DNA of 64,000 nt from an uncultured Halieaceae bacterium. GTDB taxonomy: Bacteria > Pseudomonadota > Gammaproteobacteria > Pseudomonadales > Halieaceae. Position 1 is the first letter of the stretch; every line of letters begins with the position of its first letter. The DNA is taken from NCBI GenBank assembly GCA_913031575.1, contig CAJWEV010000005.1, positions 30,744 to 94,743 on the forward strand. Direction: 5' to 3'. Position numbers and translations under genes: made by a program. Below the pieces are notes generated by a model. The model saw only the letters and a list, made by a program, of their open reading frames with translations. It was not told the origin of the DNA and did no database searches. Of the stretch, positions 38,600 to 49,184 are shown in pieces.

Positions 38600-39512
38600 C
38601 CGATTCATTGCGCGAGCAGCGCGCTATTTCTACCTTCGCCGCCACCAAAAGCTATGGTACGGCCTTCCGCTGGACGCTATTGGAGTCAGCAATCTCTGTG
38701 TAGAGCTCGACGGCCGTCAGGTAGGGTTGCGCATGTACCATGGCAATGCAGATAAGCCCATGGTGATTTATGCGCACGGCGGCGGCTTTGTTGTGGGCAA
38801 CCTCGAGACTCACGATCGATTTTGCCGGGCGCTAAGTCTAAATAGTGGCTGCAGCATCATTTCGATCGACTACCGGCTTGCCCCAGAGTACGTCTTCCCC
38901 GCAGCGCATGATGACTGCCTGGAAGCGACACAATGGGTACTCGACAATTTAGATAATCTCGCACCTAATAACGGTTTGTTTATCCTTGGGGGCGACAGTG
39001 CTGGCGGAAACCTCGCCATCGCCACGACACTTGCGCTTCAAGGGCGTTATGGCATCGCCGGCTGTCTTGCGATCTATCCCGCCACCCAGCACTACATTAG
39101 TGATTTGCCCTCTTACACCGAGCACGCCAAAACGGGTATTGTGCCAGCGCGACATATGCGATGGCTCTGTAATAGGTATCTAGATGGGATGGCACCGGCT
39201 GATCCAGCGTTGGAGCGAATGTTCCCGGGGCGGCGTACAACGCTCAACCAGTTCCCCAGGACACTCATAATTACGGCCGAACGAGACCCAATTCGTGACG
39301 ACGGTGCTCGGTTTGCCGTGAGGCTTCACCGATCAGGTTGCAAAATAACCTACAAACACCTGACACACGCGAGTCACGGATTCGTATGCTCTGAGGGCGA
39401 CTCAGAGCATTTTAGAGAAGCCGTGCGGATTGCAAGCCAGTGGCTAGCAACACCGCTTATTCTGAAATCGCCTCAAGAAGATTTAGAATCTCCGACTTCT
39501 CAAGCTGTCTAG
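38583..39512 (+). CDS. Alpha/beta hydrolase (HSL-like esterase)
   Basis: YAHGGGFVVGNLETHD, LGGDSAGGNLAIA; ATG at 38583 preferred over track start 38526. Confidence 0.9.
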   Translation: MTSLLNRFIARAARYFYLRRHQKLWYGLPLDAIGVSNLCVELDGRQVGLRMYHGNADKPMVIYAHGGGFVVGNLETHDRFCRALSLNSGCSIISIDYRLAPEYVFPAAHDDCLEATQWVLDNLDNLAPNNGLFILGGDSAGGNLAIATTLALQGRYGIAGCLAIYPATQHYISDLPSYTEHAKTGIVPARHMRWLCNRYLDGMAPADPALERMFPGRRTTLNQFPRTLIITAERDPIRDDGARFAVRLHRSGCKITYKHLTHASHGFVCSEGDSEHFREAVRIASQWLATPLILKSPQEDLESPTSQAV

Positions 39513-40662
39513 GACAGAAATAGCCATCGCCCTCATCCATGGCCGCCTCGGCAATATCATCAAATTTGTTGCGCTTGATGCGTGGATCCGTGGGGGCAAT
39601 GCCAACATCGGCAATCAGTTTTTCGACTTCCGCAACGAAGGCCCGTGCCCGCGTCTCAGGATGGCCCGAATCTGAAATACCGGTTGCCACAGCAAGCTCA
39701 GCTAATCGATCGACCGCCGCATCTCCGTAAAGCGTCAGTACATGCGGTAGCACCAGCGCATTCGCTTGGCCGTGGGGTATACCGAAATTGGCGCCTAACT
39801 GATGCGCAATAGCGTGCACATTGCCGACGTTTACCTGATTAATTGCAACGCCTGCGTTATAAGCCGCAAGCGCCATACCTTCTCGAGCATCCATATTACC
39901 GGGCTCCTCACAGGCCATTCGAAGCCATCGAAAAACGCCTTGAACGGATATACGACCCATTTCAGTCCGGTTGCCACGCTCCCAGGTTGAGATGTAAGCC
40001 TCGACGCCGTGTGTTAACGCATCAATACCTGTCGCCGCTGTAATCGATTTGGGTAAACCAACCATAAGACAGGCATCTAAAGCGACTGCCTTCGGATGAA
40101 TGGCTTCACCACCGATGATCTCTTTCTTGTGTAAAGCCTGATTCGTAATAACAGCGCCCATAGTCGCCTCGCTGCCTGTGCCCGAAGTCGTTGGAATTAC
40201 AAACAGCGGCGCCGCTTCATCAGGACCATTACCCATGCCCGCCCACTTGGTCATATCGCCGTCGTTACACTTCCTAAACGCAATAACTTTTGCGCAGTCG
40301 ATTGACGAACCGCCGCCAACGGCAAGGATGGCGGTCGCACCTGATTCCTTCAGAATGCGCGCACCTTCCTCCACGTGCCCATAAGTCGGATCAGGGTCTA
40401 CTTTATCGTACCAAGTCACTGATACGCCCTCACGGTTGAGGCCCGCAACGGCCTCGTCTGCCAAGCCGAGCTCTCGGAGCGCTCTGTCCGTTACAACCAG
40501 AACCGAGGTATGGCCTAACTCGACAATACGATCGCACAGACGAGCGCAACTCGCTTTACCGACAAACGCCATGTAGTTGCCTTTCGGCTTTCCTGCAATG
40601 ACTTTTGCCATTGCAAAAAAGATTCGATTTTTTAGCTTACGAAGAAGCATTGGTTTAGCCAT
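39457..40662 (-). CDS. Iron-containing alcohol dehydrogenase
   Basis: AVGGGSSIDCAKVIAF, PTTSGTGSEATMGAVITN, GNVHAIAHQLGANFGIPHGQANALVLPHVL; start MAKPMLLRK. Confidence 0.92.
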   Translation of the reverse strand: MAKPMLLRKLKNRIFFAMAKVIAGKPKGNYMAFVGKASCARLCDRIVELGHTSVLVVTDRALRELGLADEAVAGLNREGVSVTWYDKVDPDPTYGHVEEGARILKESGATAILAVGGGSSIDCAKVIAFRKCNDGDMTKWAGMGNGPDEAAPLFVIPTTSGTGSEATMGAVITNQALHKKEIIGGEAIHPKAVALDACLMVGLPKSITAATGIDALTHGVEAYISTWERGNRTEMGRISVQGVFRWLRMACEEPGNMDAREGMALAAYNAGVAINQVNVGNVHAIAHQLGANFGIPHGQANALVLPHVLTLYGDAAVDRLAELAVATGISDSGHPETRARAFVAEVEKLIADVGIAPTDPRIKRNKFDDIAEAAMDEGDGYFCPRQLEKSEILNLLEAISE

Positions 40663-40763
40663 GATTTGCCCCTGACTTTGCCGCAACCGGCCATTAGCCG
40701 CTATGCTCGCCAAATTGTTGTATTTATTTTTAACAGTAACTCGAGGATCGATTAAGCGCCACT

Positions 40764-41738
40764 ATGTCACACCAGTATATTCATATAGAAGACTCTGAAA
40801 CCCTTGAGCTGAGAGAGGCCGGAGACCTAAGCTGTGCCGGCGACGAAGTTGTCATCGATGTGGCTTATGCGGGTATCAATAGAGCGGACGTACTGCAGCG
40901 TGCGGGATTTTATCCGCCGCCTGAAGACGCAAGCCCTGTCATGGGACTCGAGGTGTCGGGGACGATCCGCATAGCAGGCGAGCATAGTGGCTTCGACACG
41001 GGTGAGCGGGTCTGCGCGCTGGTTCACGGTGGCGGCTACGCGACACAGGCCATGGCCAAGGCCGCGTGCACGTTGCGAGTGCCTTCAGCGGTCGATATCA
41101 AAGTCGCAGCGTGTCTGCCCGAGGCATTTCTAACAGTCTGGTACAACGTTGTTGTGCGTGCTGGGCTGAAAAATGGTGAGACCTTGCTGGTACACGGTGG
41201 CACCAGTGGTATCGGCAATATTGCAGTACAGCTAGGTAAAGCGATGAACTGTCGCGTCATTGCGACGGCAGGGTCTTCGGATAAGTGTCAGCTACTTGCC
41301 GATATCGGCGCCGATCTTTGCCTGGACTACAAAAAGGCACCGCTGTCGGAGCAGTGCCTAGAGCACGGTGTGTTAGGAGGTGTAGATGTGGTGCTTGATA
41401 TGGTCGGCGGTGATTTCGAACAATTTAATCTTGAATGTCTTGCCGTAGATGGAAGAATTGCCTGCATCGGACTCATGCGCGGCGGTCAGGCCACAATCGA
41501 TCTGACACAGCTACTCATGAAACGGGCAACATTGACCGGAAGCACCTTACGTCGCCTGACACACGAGGAGAAAGCGCGATGTTTCCGCGAAGTTGATCAA
41601 CAACTCATGCCGCTAGTCGAGAGCGGTCACGTGCGCCCGCTCATTGACAAGACGTTCGACTTGAGGGATGCCTTTGCTGCACAGACCTATATGTCTTCAG
41701 GTGCTCATGCTGGAAAGCTGTTGTTGAGTTGCAGGTGA
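40764..41738 (+). CDS. NAD(P)H-quinone oxidoreductase / zinc-type MDR family
   Basis: GINRADVLQRAGFYPPP, LLVHGGTSGIGNIAVQLGKAM. Confidence 0.9.
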   Translation: MSHQYIHIEDSETLELREAGDLSCAGDEVVIDVAYAGINRADVLQRAGFYPPPEDASPVMGLEVSGTIRIAGEHSGFDTGERVCALVHGGGYATQAMAKAACTLRVPSAVDIKVAACLPEAFLTVWYNVVVRAGLKNGETLLVHGGTSGIGNIAVQLGKAMNCRVIATAGSSDKCQLLADIGADLCLDYKKAPLSEQCLEHGVLGGVDVVLDMVGGDFEQFNLECLAVDGRIACIGLMRGGQATIDLTQLLMKRATLTGSTLRRLTHEEKARCFREVDQQLMPLVESGHVRPLIDKTFDLRDAFAAQTYMSSGAHAGKLLLSCR

Positions 41739-41776
41739 GCCGGATCGACAGCCTCCCGTGGTGATCAAGTAGCAGG

Positions 41777-42289
41777 TTAATCCCTCTGATCCGATCCACT
41801 ACTTAGCCACCAGAATAATAAACCCGAGACCGCACCTGTCGCAGCATGAGCAAACAGCCCCACCGCTGTCCGGGTCGAGGCGACAACCACGCCACCGGAT
41901 CCCGTCACCGCATCAAAGGCCAAATAGAGTGCCAGCAGCGACAGTGCACCAAGGCTTGCGTGCGTCGTGAGCGCAACAACAGTCGTGACTGCTCGATTTC
42001 GGAGTAAACGACTCAGTATCCAAAAACAGAAGGCATGTAATACGAGATACAAGGGTAAATAAATTGTCCCCAGACCCACCCACTCTCTGGCGATCATATC
42101 CAGTCGGTCTGATAAGCTGACCTCAATCCCAAAACCAACCAATGTCGCTGCACTCACCGATGCATTGATCACAATGCTCAAGCTGTAACCCACCAAAACT
42201 GCCACGAGCAGACTTATCACCGACCGCATATCAACATCCAATTCTTCACTCCACACACGCCAGAATCTTGCGCTATAGTCAGCCGACAA
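41777..42289 (-). CDS. Hypothetical integral membrane protein
   Basis: ORF with about four hydrophobic segments; no recognised family. Confidence 0.5.
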   Translation of the reverse strand: MSADYSARFWRVWSEELDVDMRSVISLLVAVLVGYSLSIVINASVSAATLVGFGIEVSLSDRLDMIAREWVGLGTIYLPLYLVLHAFCFWILSRLLRNRAVTTVVALTTHASLGALSLLALYLAFDAVTGSGGVVVASTRTAVGLFAHAATGAVSGLLFWWLSSGSDQRD

Positions 42290-42310
42290 TCCAGTTTAGG
42301 AACACACCCC

Positions 42311-43396
42311 ATGTTTTCATATCCTTATTTTCAAGCACTGATCATTGCTGCGCTTTGCAGCGTGAGCTCCCTTTCGCTTGCTGCACTTCAGATGGAAACC
42401 ATCGCCGAGGGTTTAGACACGCCTTGGTCAGTGGCAGAACTACCAGACGGGGGTTTATTGGTAACCGAGCGGCCAGGGAGTATTAAGCATGTTGCACCCT
42501 CGGGTGAGATTACGGCGATAACAGGCGTTCCTGAAGTCTTCGCCAAAGGCCAAGGAGGGCTTTTCGACGTTGTTCTTCACCCCAACTTTACCGCTAACAA
42601 CACGGTTTTTCTCGCCTATGCCGCAGGTTCAAAAGACAGCAACCGAACGACGGTGGCACGCGGAGTTCTGGAGGGAGGCGCACTGACCGACGTCGCGGTT
42701 ATCTTTGAAGTAAGCCCGACCAAGCGTGGGGGTGGTCACTTTGGAGGTCGTATGGCCTTTTTAGCAGATGGCACCATGCTTCTCTCAGTAGGCGAGGGTT
42801 ACACCTTGCGTGAAGATGCACAGAAAACAGGCAGCCAGCTTGGCAAATTACTGCGCATGACCGAAAACGGAGAGGCACCTGCCGATAATCCGTTTGCAGA
42901 CGCGCCCTATGTTTACAGCTACGGCCATCGAAATCCACAGGGCCTGATCGTAGACGAGGCAACGCAGTCAATCTGGATGACCGAGCACGGACCGAAGGGT
43001 GGGGACGAGCTCAACCGTATAGAAGCCGGCAAGAATTATGGCTGGCCTGCGATTACCTACGGTGTCGACTACTCAGGTGCCATCATCTCTCCCTTCACAG
43101 AAGCTCCCGGTATGGAACAACCGGTCACCTACTGGGTCCCCAGCATTGCGACCTCGGGACTCACGCTTTACACAAGCTCGGCCATGCCGAGCCTCACAGG
43201 TAAGTTACTCGTCGGCGGGCTCAAGTCAAAAAATGTGGTCGCAGTTGACGTTGCGGGCGACACGCCTGTCTTAAGCGAGCCATTTCCGGATCTAGAGGCA
43301 CGTGTCCGTGATGTCCGAGCTCTGAGCGACGGATCGGTCGCCGTTGTCGATGAAGCCGGTGGAAAAGTCATCCGAGTCAGCATAGAAGGAGACTAG
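42311..43396 (+). CDS. PQQ-dependent sugar dehydrogenase-like (soluble aldose dehydrogenase) protein
   Basis: Signal peptide; EGLDTPWSVAELPDGGLLVTERPG, YSYGHRNPQGLIVD, WMTEHGPKGGDELNRIEAGKNYGWPAITYG. Confidence 0.92.
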   Translation: MFSYPYFQALIIAALCSVSSLSLAALQMETIAEGLDTPWSVAELPDGGLLVTERPGSIKHVAPSGEITAITGVPEVFAKGQGGLFDVVLHPNFTANNTVFLAYAAGSKDSNRTTVARGVLEGGALTDVAVIFEVSPTKRGGGHFGGRMAFLADGTMLLSVGEGYTLREDAQKTGSQLGKLLRMTENGEAPADNPFADAPYVYSYGHRNPQGLIVDEATQSIWMTEHGPKGGDELNRIEAGKNYGWPAITYGVDYSGAIISPFTEAPGMEQPVTYWVPSIATSGLTLYTSSAMPSLTGKLLVGGLKSKNVVAVDVAGDTPVLSEPFPDLEARVRDVRALSDGSVAVVDEAGGKVIRVSIEGD

Positions 43397-43417
43397 AATA
43401 AAGATGAGGAGCGGTGC

Positions 43418-44788
43418 TTAACTCGCAATGCGCTCCAACTTTCTCGCCTTCTCATCGACCTGCAATCTACCCACAGGAGCCCACTTGCGGCGGACACCTG
43501 GCGACGGGGACAGATAGAACAGGTCTCCGTTAATACCTGTAAAAGTCAAGGGGACACCGCTCTCTCGAGCAATATCCGCATTGGCGTCGATATGACGTTT
43601 TTCCCCGTGTACAGGAATGCTTAATCGAGGCTTTAAGGTTTCATAAAGATCCTTTAACTCATCCTGACACGGGTGTCCCGATGCATGGAGCGTCATTGCG
43701 GTATCATCCGCATGGATAACGCTCACGCCCCGATCCTTCAAGCCTTCGATCAGTCGGTGTACAGCTTCCTCGTTACCAGGAATCGTTTTCGATGAAAAAA
43801 TCACGGTATCACCCTCGCCCAACGAGAGGTGTGGGTGTGTATCCATCATTAGTCTATGAAGCGCTGCGCCAATCTCGCCTTGGGTGCCGGTTGCAACAGC
43901 CAGCACTTCATTCTCGGGCAGATACCCCAAGTGCTCTGCATCAATGATCGGAACCTTGGGTTCGAATACACCGGAATGCTTGGCAGATCGCACCATAATG
44001 TCCAGCGAGCGCCCCAGCAATCCGACACGACGCTCCGAGGCGTGGGCCGCACGAAATACGCTTTGGACCCGGGCAACATTACTGGCAAAGCAGGCAACGA
44101 CGATCCGCCCCTTCAATGATGTAACGAGCTTTACTAAAGCATCGCCAACCTCACCCTCGGTCGGCGATCTGCCAGGGGTTATCGCATTCGTTGAATCACA
44201 AATAACGGCGTCAATACCCTTCGCAGCAATGGCTTTCCAAGCGCTGGGCGACCAAGGCGATCCAATGACAGGTCGCGCATCTATTTTCCAGTCAGCGGTA
44301 TGCAGGACCCGAGTACCCTGCGACTCAAGCAGGAGTGCACATGTTTCAGGCGTCGAGTGCGTTATGGGTAGCCAAGTAACGTCGAACGAACCAATGGTGC
44401 GAGTGTCACCCGGCATAACCTCGATCAATGGCTCTGGTGGAGGTGCACCCCGCCAGGCCGCTTTTTTTCGAAGGACGGCTGCAGCAAATGGCGTCGCGTA
44501 AACGGGGCACTGAAGTTCCTGCCATAAATAGGGGATGGCACCGAAGTGATCCTCGTGTGCATGCGTCACCACCAAGCCGTCCAGCTGATCACGTTGACTC
44601 GATATAAAGGTTGGATCCGGCATCTGAATAGACGGTCTGCCGCGGTGATCCTCATTTGCCTGCTCAAACGTGATACCGCAGTCCACCATCAACCAGCGGC
44701 CCTGCGACGAAAAAAGATTTAAGTTCATGCCGATCTCGCCACAGCCACCCAGTGGCAGGAAAGAGATCGGTGACGGGTCGTTGCTCAA
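43418..44788 (-). CDS. RNase J-like MBL/beta-CASP family protein
   Basis: LPLGGCGEIGMNLNLF, VTHAHEDHFGAIPYLW, CDSTNAITPGRSPTE, HASGHPCQDELKDL. Confidence 0.85.
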   Translation of the reverse strand: MSNDPSPISFLPLGGCGEIGMNLNLFSSQGRWLMVDCGITFEQANEDHRGRPSIQMPDPTFISSQRDQLDGLVVTHAHEDHFGAIPYLWQELQCPVYATPFAAAVLRKKAAWRGAPPPEPLIEVMPGDTRTIGSFDVTWLPITHSTPETCALLLESQGTRVLHTADWKIDARPVIGSPWSPSAWKAIAAKGIDAVICDSTNAITPGRSPTEGEVGDALVKLVTSLKGRIVVACFASNVARVQSVFRAAHASERRVGLLGRSLDIMVRSAKHSGVFEPKVPIIDAEHLGYLPENEVLAVATGTQGEIGAALHRLMMDTHPHLSLGEGDTVIFSSKTIPGNEEAVHRLIEGLKDRGVSVIHADDTAMTLHASGHPCQDELKDLYETLKPRLSIPVHGEKRHIDANADIARESGVPLTFTGINGDLFYLSPSPGVRRKWAPVGRLQVDEKARKLERIAS

Positions 44789-44812
44789 AAGGACAACCTG
44801 TGGACTAAAGGG

Positions 44813-45967
44813 TCACCAACTATAGCCAACTCTTAGGTTATACGACTGATCAATAGCTTTTTTCCCTGCAGCAGCTGCGCCGTCGTAATCGACAGTAAAC
44901 TCCGCAGCTGCTTCGAGGCCAAAAAAGAAAGGAAAGCCGAAGCCAAGAGTGGTATCCAGGATAAGACTGTTATCGTCACTGACGTTTAAAATACCAACGT
45001 GCGTTAGATACACCTTCGAGTCACCGCCGAGAATTTCACTTTCTCCCGTAAGGTTCCAGTTAGCACCTAAATACTCCTTGTCTTGCGCGTTGAAAAAATC
45101 GGTATCCACCCAGACAAATCCGAGTTCACCATCAAGCTTGCCCCAAACACCATCAAATAACTTTCGGCCGTAATAAGGACCTAGATAACTTCGCAACCGA
45201 ATGTCGGCAAATTTGTCGGCCTCTACCGATGCGTTGACACCAAGGTAGTGATTGGTCCAATCCCGAAGGTAATAGTCGTATTTGGTCACCAGCTGCCAAT
45301 TATCTGCAGAGGGTTCACGCGAACGAACTATTTCATTGGCACCCCCGTCACCTTCGGTCTGGACAGAAACAACAGAGGTATCCTGCTCCAAGTTAGCCCG
45401 CAAGGTGATTCGGTCGCGAGTACTGTCGAACTGCGTGTTAACTGCAATATCAAGTTGATCGGAGTCCGTGTTACCGCGTGCAAAAGTAAATGCAGCAGAC
45501 GCTAAACCCTCCCAGGCATAACCTTGTCCCATCTCCCATGGCTCTGGATTAAGCTTGTCGACGTCGGCTAGCTTTATAATTTCGCCATCTGACAAGGCCA
45601 TGATCCCGGAGGTGACCATCATCGGCGCAGTTACGACGCGACGACCATCTTTTAACAACAGAGTCGACGCCTCACGATCATCGGCAGACGCCTGAATATC
45701 CTTGATTAAGGCCGTGTCAATTTTTAAGTCGCGGCTGAAGCTTGTGGATATTGTGATTTGGTCACCTCGGTAATCGACGATATCGGCGACAATGGAAGAG
45801 CCATCGTGTAGCACAATGCGTGCATTGGTGAGCGCGTTGGCGATCGGAGACAAAAGTAGAGCCGTCAGACATAAACCCAAGAAAAAGGTCATTCTTAACG
45901 ACCAATCGAGAGATCGATATGTGTATCGCGGTACTATCATCATCTGGTGGGTCTGCATTAGAGTCAT
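44813..45967 (-). CDS. DUF481-family outer-membrane protein
   Basis: ARIVLHDGSSIVADIVDYRGDQITI N-domain; WEGLASAAFTFARGNTDSDQLDIAVNTQFDSTRDRITLRA...; ends NLRVGYSW. Confidence 0.8.
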   Translation of the reverse strand: MTLMQTHQMMIVPRYTYRSLDWSLRMTFFLGLCLTALLLSPIANALTNARIVLHDGSSIVADIVDYRGDQITISTSFSRDLKIDTALIKDIQASADDREASTLLLKDGRRVVTAPMMVTSGIMALSDGEIIKLADVDKLNPEPWEMGQGYAWEGLASAAFTFARGNTDSDQLDIAVNTQFDSTRDRITLRANLEQDTSVVSVQTEGDGGANEIVRSREPSADNWQLVTKYDYYLRDWTNHYLGVNASVEADKFADIRLRSYLGPYYGRKLFDGVWGKLDGELGFVWVDTDFFNAQDKEYLGANWNLTGESEILGGDSKVYLTHVGILNVSDDNSLILDTTLGFGFPFFFGLEAAAEFTVDYDGAAAAGKKAIDQSYNLRVGYSW

Positions 45968-46017
45968 CGAGAAGCTGAGCCACTCTCTACGCTAAAACCT
46001 AACGCGGAGCGCCCAAT

Positions 46018-47382
46018 ATGCCGGAAAGTCATAAGGATACCAGTTGCGATTTATTTGTCATTGGCGCGGGCTCAGGCGGCGTCAGGGCCTCGCGCATTGC
46101 CGCTAGCCTGGGAGCAAAAGTCATTGTAGCGGAGGGGCTCTATTTGGGAGGTACTTGCGTCAATGTTGGCTGCGTTCCAAAGAAGCTTTACGTCTACGGC
46201 AGCGAATTCGGCAAGGCTTTTAAAGACGCCGTCGGCTTTGGTTGGCAGGTAGGTGAAACTACCTTTGACTGGGCTACGCTTCGAGAAAATAAATCTCGAG
46301 AAATAAGTCGATTGAACAGTATTTACGAGCGTCTACTCGATGGCTCGGGGGCTACGACGCTGGAGGGAATGGCGCGCTTGGTGGATGCCCACACCGTCGA
46401 GGTCAATGGAACTCAATACCATGCGGACAAAATCCTTTTGGCAACAGGATCATGGCCAACGAAACCGGATTTCCCCGGCAATGAGCACGCCCTTACTTCT
46501 AATGAGATATTTGACTTGGCATCGTTCCCCGAGCGCCTTTTGGTGATCGGTGGTGGCTATATCGCCACCGAATTCGCAGGCATTTTTAACGGGCTTGGTT
46601 CGCACGTAACGCAGCTCTACCGAGGCGACCTCTTCATGCGCGGATTCGATGGAGACATCCGCAGCTTTGCCGCCGAGGAGATTCGTAAGACAGGCGTAGA
46701 TCTTCGATTCAATACCAACATCGAATCGCTGACTCGGATCAGCGATGGCTACGAGGCCACGCTGACGGATGGCAGCACGTTGGTCGTTGATACGGTTCTG
46801 TGCGCGACTGGTCGCCACCCAAATACTGATGGTCTGGGCCTGGAGCACACTAGGGTTACGCTCGATAGCAGAGGCTTCGTTAAAGCAAATACGCAATTCC
46901 AAACCGGGGAGCCCAGTATTTTTGCCCTAGGTGATATGACAGGCGGTCCTCAGCTCACGCCAGTTGCAATAGCCCAAGCCATGGCGTTTGCTCACACCCA
47001 GTTTGGGAACGATCCGAAAACTATGGACTACGAATTCATCCCCACCGCCGTATTCTGTCAGCCGAATATTGGCACCGTTGGGTTGACCGAAGAATCAGCG
47101 CGAGACTTGGGACTAGAACTCCAGATATTCAAATCAGACTTCAAACCCATGAAACACACCTTGAGCGGGCGCGATGAACGGACCCTAATGAAGCTGATCA
47201 TCAATAAATCGACAGATCGGGTCATCGGTTTGCATATGGTGGGCCCTGACGCGGGCGAGATTTGCCAGGGTATGGCCGTCGCAATGAAGGCTGGCGCCAC
47301 CAAAGCGCACTTTGATAGCACAGTTGGAGTCCACCCAACGGCGGCGGAAGAGTTCGTGACGATGAGGACTCCCAGCTCGTGA
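46018..47382 (+). CDS. gor: Glutathione-disulfide reductase-like flavoprotein
   Basis: [20 protein letters not shown] redox-active motif, [36 protein letters not shown]. Confidence 0.92.
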   Translation: MPESHKDTSCDLFVIGAGSGGVRASRIAASLGAKVIVAEGLYLGGTCVNVGCVPKKLYVYGSEFGKAFKDAVGFGWQVGETTFDWATLRENKSREISRLNSIYERLLDGSGATTLEGMARLVDAHTVEVNGTQYHADKILLATGSWPTKPDFPGNEHALTSNEIFDLASFPERLLVIGGGYIATEFAGIFNGLGSHVTQLYRGDLFMRGFDGDIRSFAAEEIRKTGVDLRFNTNIESLTRISDGYEATLTDGSTLVVDTVLCATGRHPNTDGLGLEHTRVTLDSRGFVKANTQFQTGEPSIFALGDMTGGPQLTPVAIAQAMAFAHTQFGNDPKTMDYEFIPTAVFCQPNIGTVGLTEESARDLGLELQIFKSDFKPMKHTLSGRDERTLMKLIINKSTDRVIGLHMVGPDAGEICQGMAVAMKAGATKAHFDSTVGVHPTAAEEFVTMRTPSS

Positions 47383-48134
47383 TGGACTTGGTTTGGTGGG
47401 AAATAGCTGTACTGATTGTCGCTGGCTTTGGCGCTGGTTTGGTGAATGTCATGGCGGGTGGTGGCTCAATCCTGACAGTTCCTATCATGATGTTTTTAGG
47501 CATGCCGGGACCTGTTGCAAATGGCACCAATCGCATCACTATCGTCGCACATAATGCCTCCGCCATCGTTACCTACCTTCGCCATGGCGTACCCCACGCC
47601 AGGCTTTGCGTTACCTTGACCTTGGTCGCTATTCCACCGGCACTATTGGGTGCTTGGCTCAGTACGAAACTGAATAATGAGCAGTTCGAAGGCCTCTTGG
47701 CCATCGTCATGGCAGCTATTTTGATCTTGATGCAGGCACCCCAAGCCAAGAAGCAGAGCGATGCTAATAACGAGCCTAGAAACCTACCCCTCGGCCACGT
47801 ATTAATGGCCATCGCGGGGTTTTGGGGTGGCTTCATTCAAATAGGCATGGGTTTTGTCGTGTTGCCAATCATGCACAGGGTGATGGGCCTGAATATTGTG
47901 GACACCAACATCCTCAAGGTGTTCATCATCTTTACGTACACCCTGTTGACGGTGTTTGTATTTGCTGCGACAAGTGATGTTCTCTGGCTGATTGGCGCCA
48001 TCGCCGCCATTGGGAATGTTGCTGGCGGCATGGTCGGCGCACGACTAACACTCTCACATGGGGAACAACTGATTCGCAGGGTACTGACCATCGCCATCAT
48101 CGCAATGATCATAAAGCTGTTGTTTTTCTCGTAG
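47379..48134 (+). CDS. TauE/SafE-family sulfite exporter-like permease
   Basis: [48 protein letters not shown]. Confidence 0.88.
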   Translation: MMDLVWWEIAVLIVAGFGAGLVNVMAGGGSILTVPIMMFLGMPGPVANGTNRITIVAHNASAIVTYLRHGVPHARLCVTLTLVAIPPALLGAWLSTKLNNEQFEGLLAIVMAAILILMQAPQAKKQSDANNEPRNLPLGHVLMAIAGFWGGFIQIGMGFVVLPIMHRVMGLNIVDTNILKVFIIFTYTLLTVFVFAATSDVLWLIGAIAAIGNVAGGMVGARLTLSHGEQLIRRVLTIAIIAMIIKLLFFS

Positions 48135-48235
48135 AGGGCAATGCAAATTCGTTCCGCAGGGTCACCGATCGAGCTGCCAAAGCTGATACCAACAAAATTG
48201 CATGAAACATCCGGTTTTTGCTAGGACGTCTTGGC

Positions 48236-49183
48236 TCAGTTTGCGCCGAGTCGCGCGGGCAGATCGCGACCCTGCAAGCCCGCAAATAAATTGGCGAGGG
48301 CAAGTTCAAACATGGCACGTCGGGTGCGCGCGGTCGCACTGCCAACATGGGGTAGCAGCACACAACCCGGGAGCTCGCAAAGTTCGCTGGCTAGGGGCAA
48401 GGGCTCCTCGGTATAGACGTCTAAGCCAGCCCGCAAACGCCCAGATTTGATCTCAGCAACCAACGCTGCTTCATCAACGAGCGCACCGCGTGCTGTATTA
48501 ATCAACATTGCGCCATCTTGCATCATTGCGAGCTCTTGTTGTCCAATCATCCCTACCGTTTCGGGTGTCAGTGCAATGTGCAGCGAGACAATGTCAGCGG
48601 TTGAAAGCAGTGTGTCGCAATCGACAAACTCGATACCCTGAACAGATCTCACTGTTCGATTCCACGCAATCACCCGGCAACCGAAGCCGCTCAATCGAGC
48701 AGCAACGGCTTGCCCGATGGGACCGAGTCCAATAAGGCCTACCGTCGCCCCAGTGAGGTCAGTCCCCAAGAGTAAATTAGGCTTCCAACCGTCACTCCAA
48801 GCACCGGATCGGATCAGCGCATCACCCTCAGCAACCCGTCGCCCCACGCCTAACATGAGCGCGAGCGTAAGATCGGCCGTGCTGTCAGTCAGCACTCCGG
48901 GGGTGTGCCCGATGATGACACCATGCTCCACCGCTGCACCGACGTCGATATGATCAACGCCCACTGAGACGGTAGAAATAATTTTCAGTTGCGAGGCGTG
49001 CATAAGCACCTCACTGCTAATAGGGCAGGTCAACGTAGTCAAGATAGCGTCAGCATCGGTGGTCCAGTCGATCAGCACCGATAGTGGCATGCCTTCTTCG
49101 CTTTCCCAGCACTGGAGCACCGCGTGCTTTGAAATCATTTTCTTCGCCACATCCGGAATAGGAAATGTAACGACAACTTTCAT
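48236..49183 (-). CDS. D-isomer-specific 2-hydroxyacid dehydrogenase
   Basis: GATVGLIGLGPIGQAVAARLSGFGCRVIAWNR, INTARGALVDEAALV, EEPLP. Confidence 0.92.
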   Translation of the reverse strand: MKVVVTFPIPDVAKKMISKHAVLQCWESEEGMPLSVLIDWTTDADAILTTLTCPISSEVLMHASQLKIISTVSVGVDHIDVGAAVEHGVIIGHTPGVLTDSTADLTLALMLGVGRRVAEGDALIRSGAWSDGWKPNLLLGTDLTGATVGLIGLGPIGQAVAARLSGFGCRVIAWNRTVRSVQGIEFVDCDTLLSTADIVSLHIALTPETVGMIGQQELAMMQDGAMLINTARGALVDEAALVAEIKSGRLRAGLDVYTEEPLPLASELCELPGCVLLPHVGSATARTRRAMFELALANLFAGLQGRDLPARLGAN

Positions 49184-49184
49184 C

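Noticed and set aside
43884-44501. 205-aa plus-strand ORF
   Set aside because: Antisense to the RNase J-like gene; no recognisable domain.
46450-46902. 150-aa minus-strand ORF
   Set aside because: Antisense to gor; shadow ORF.
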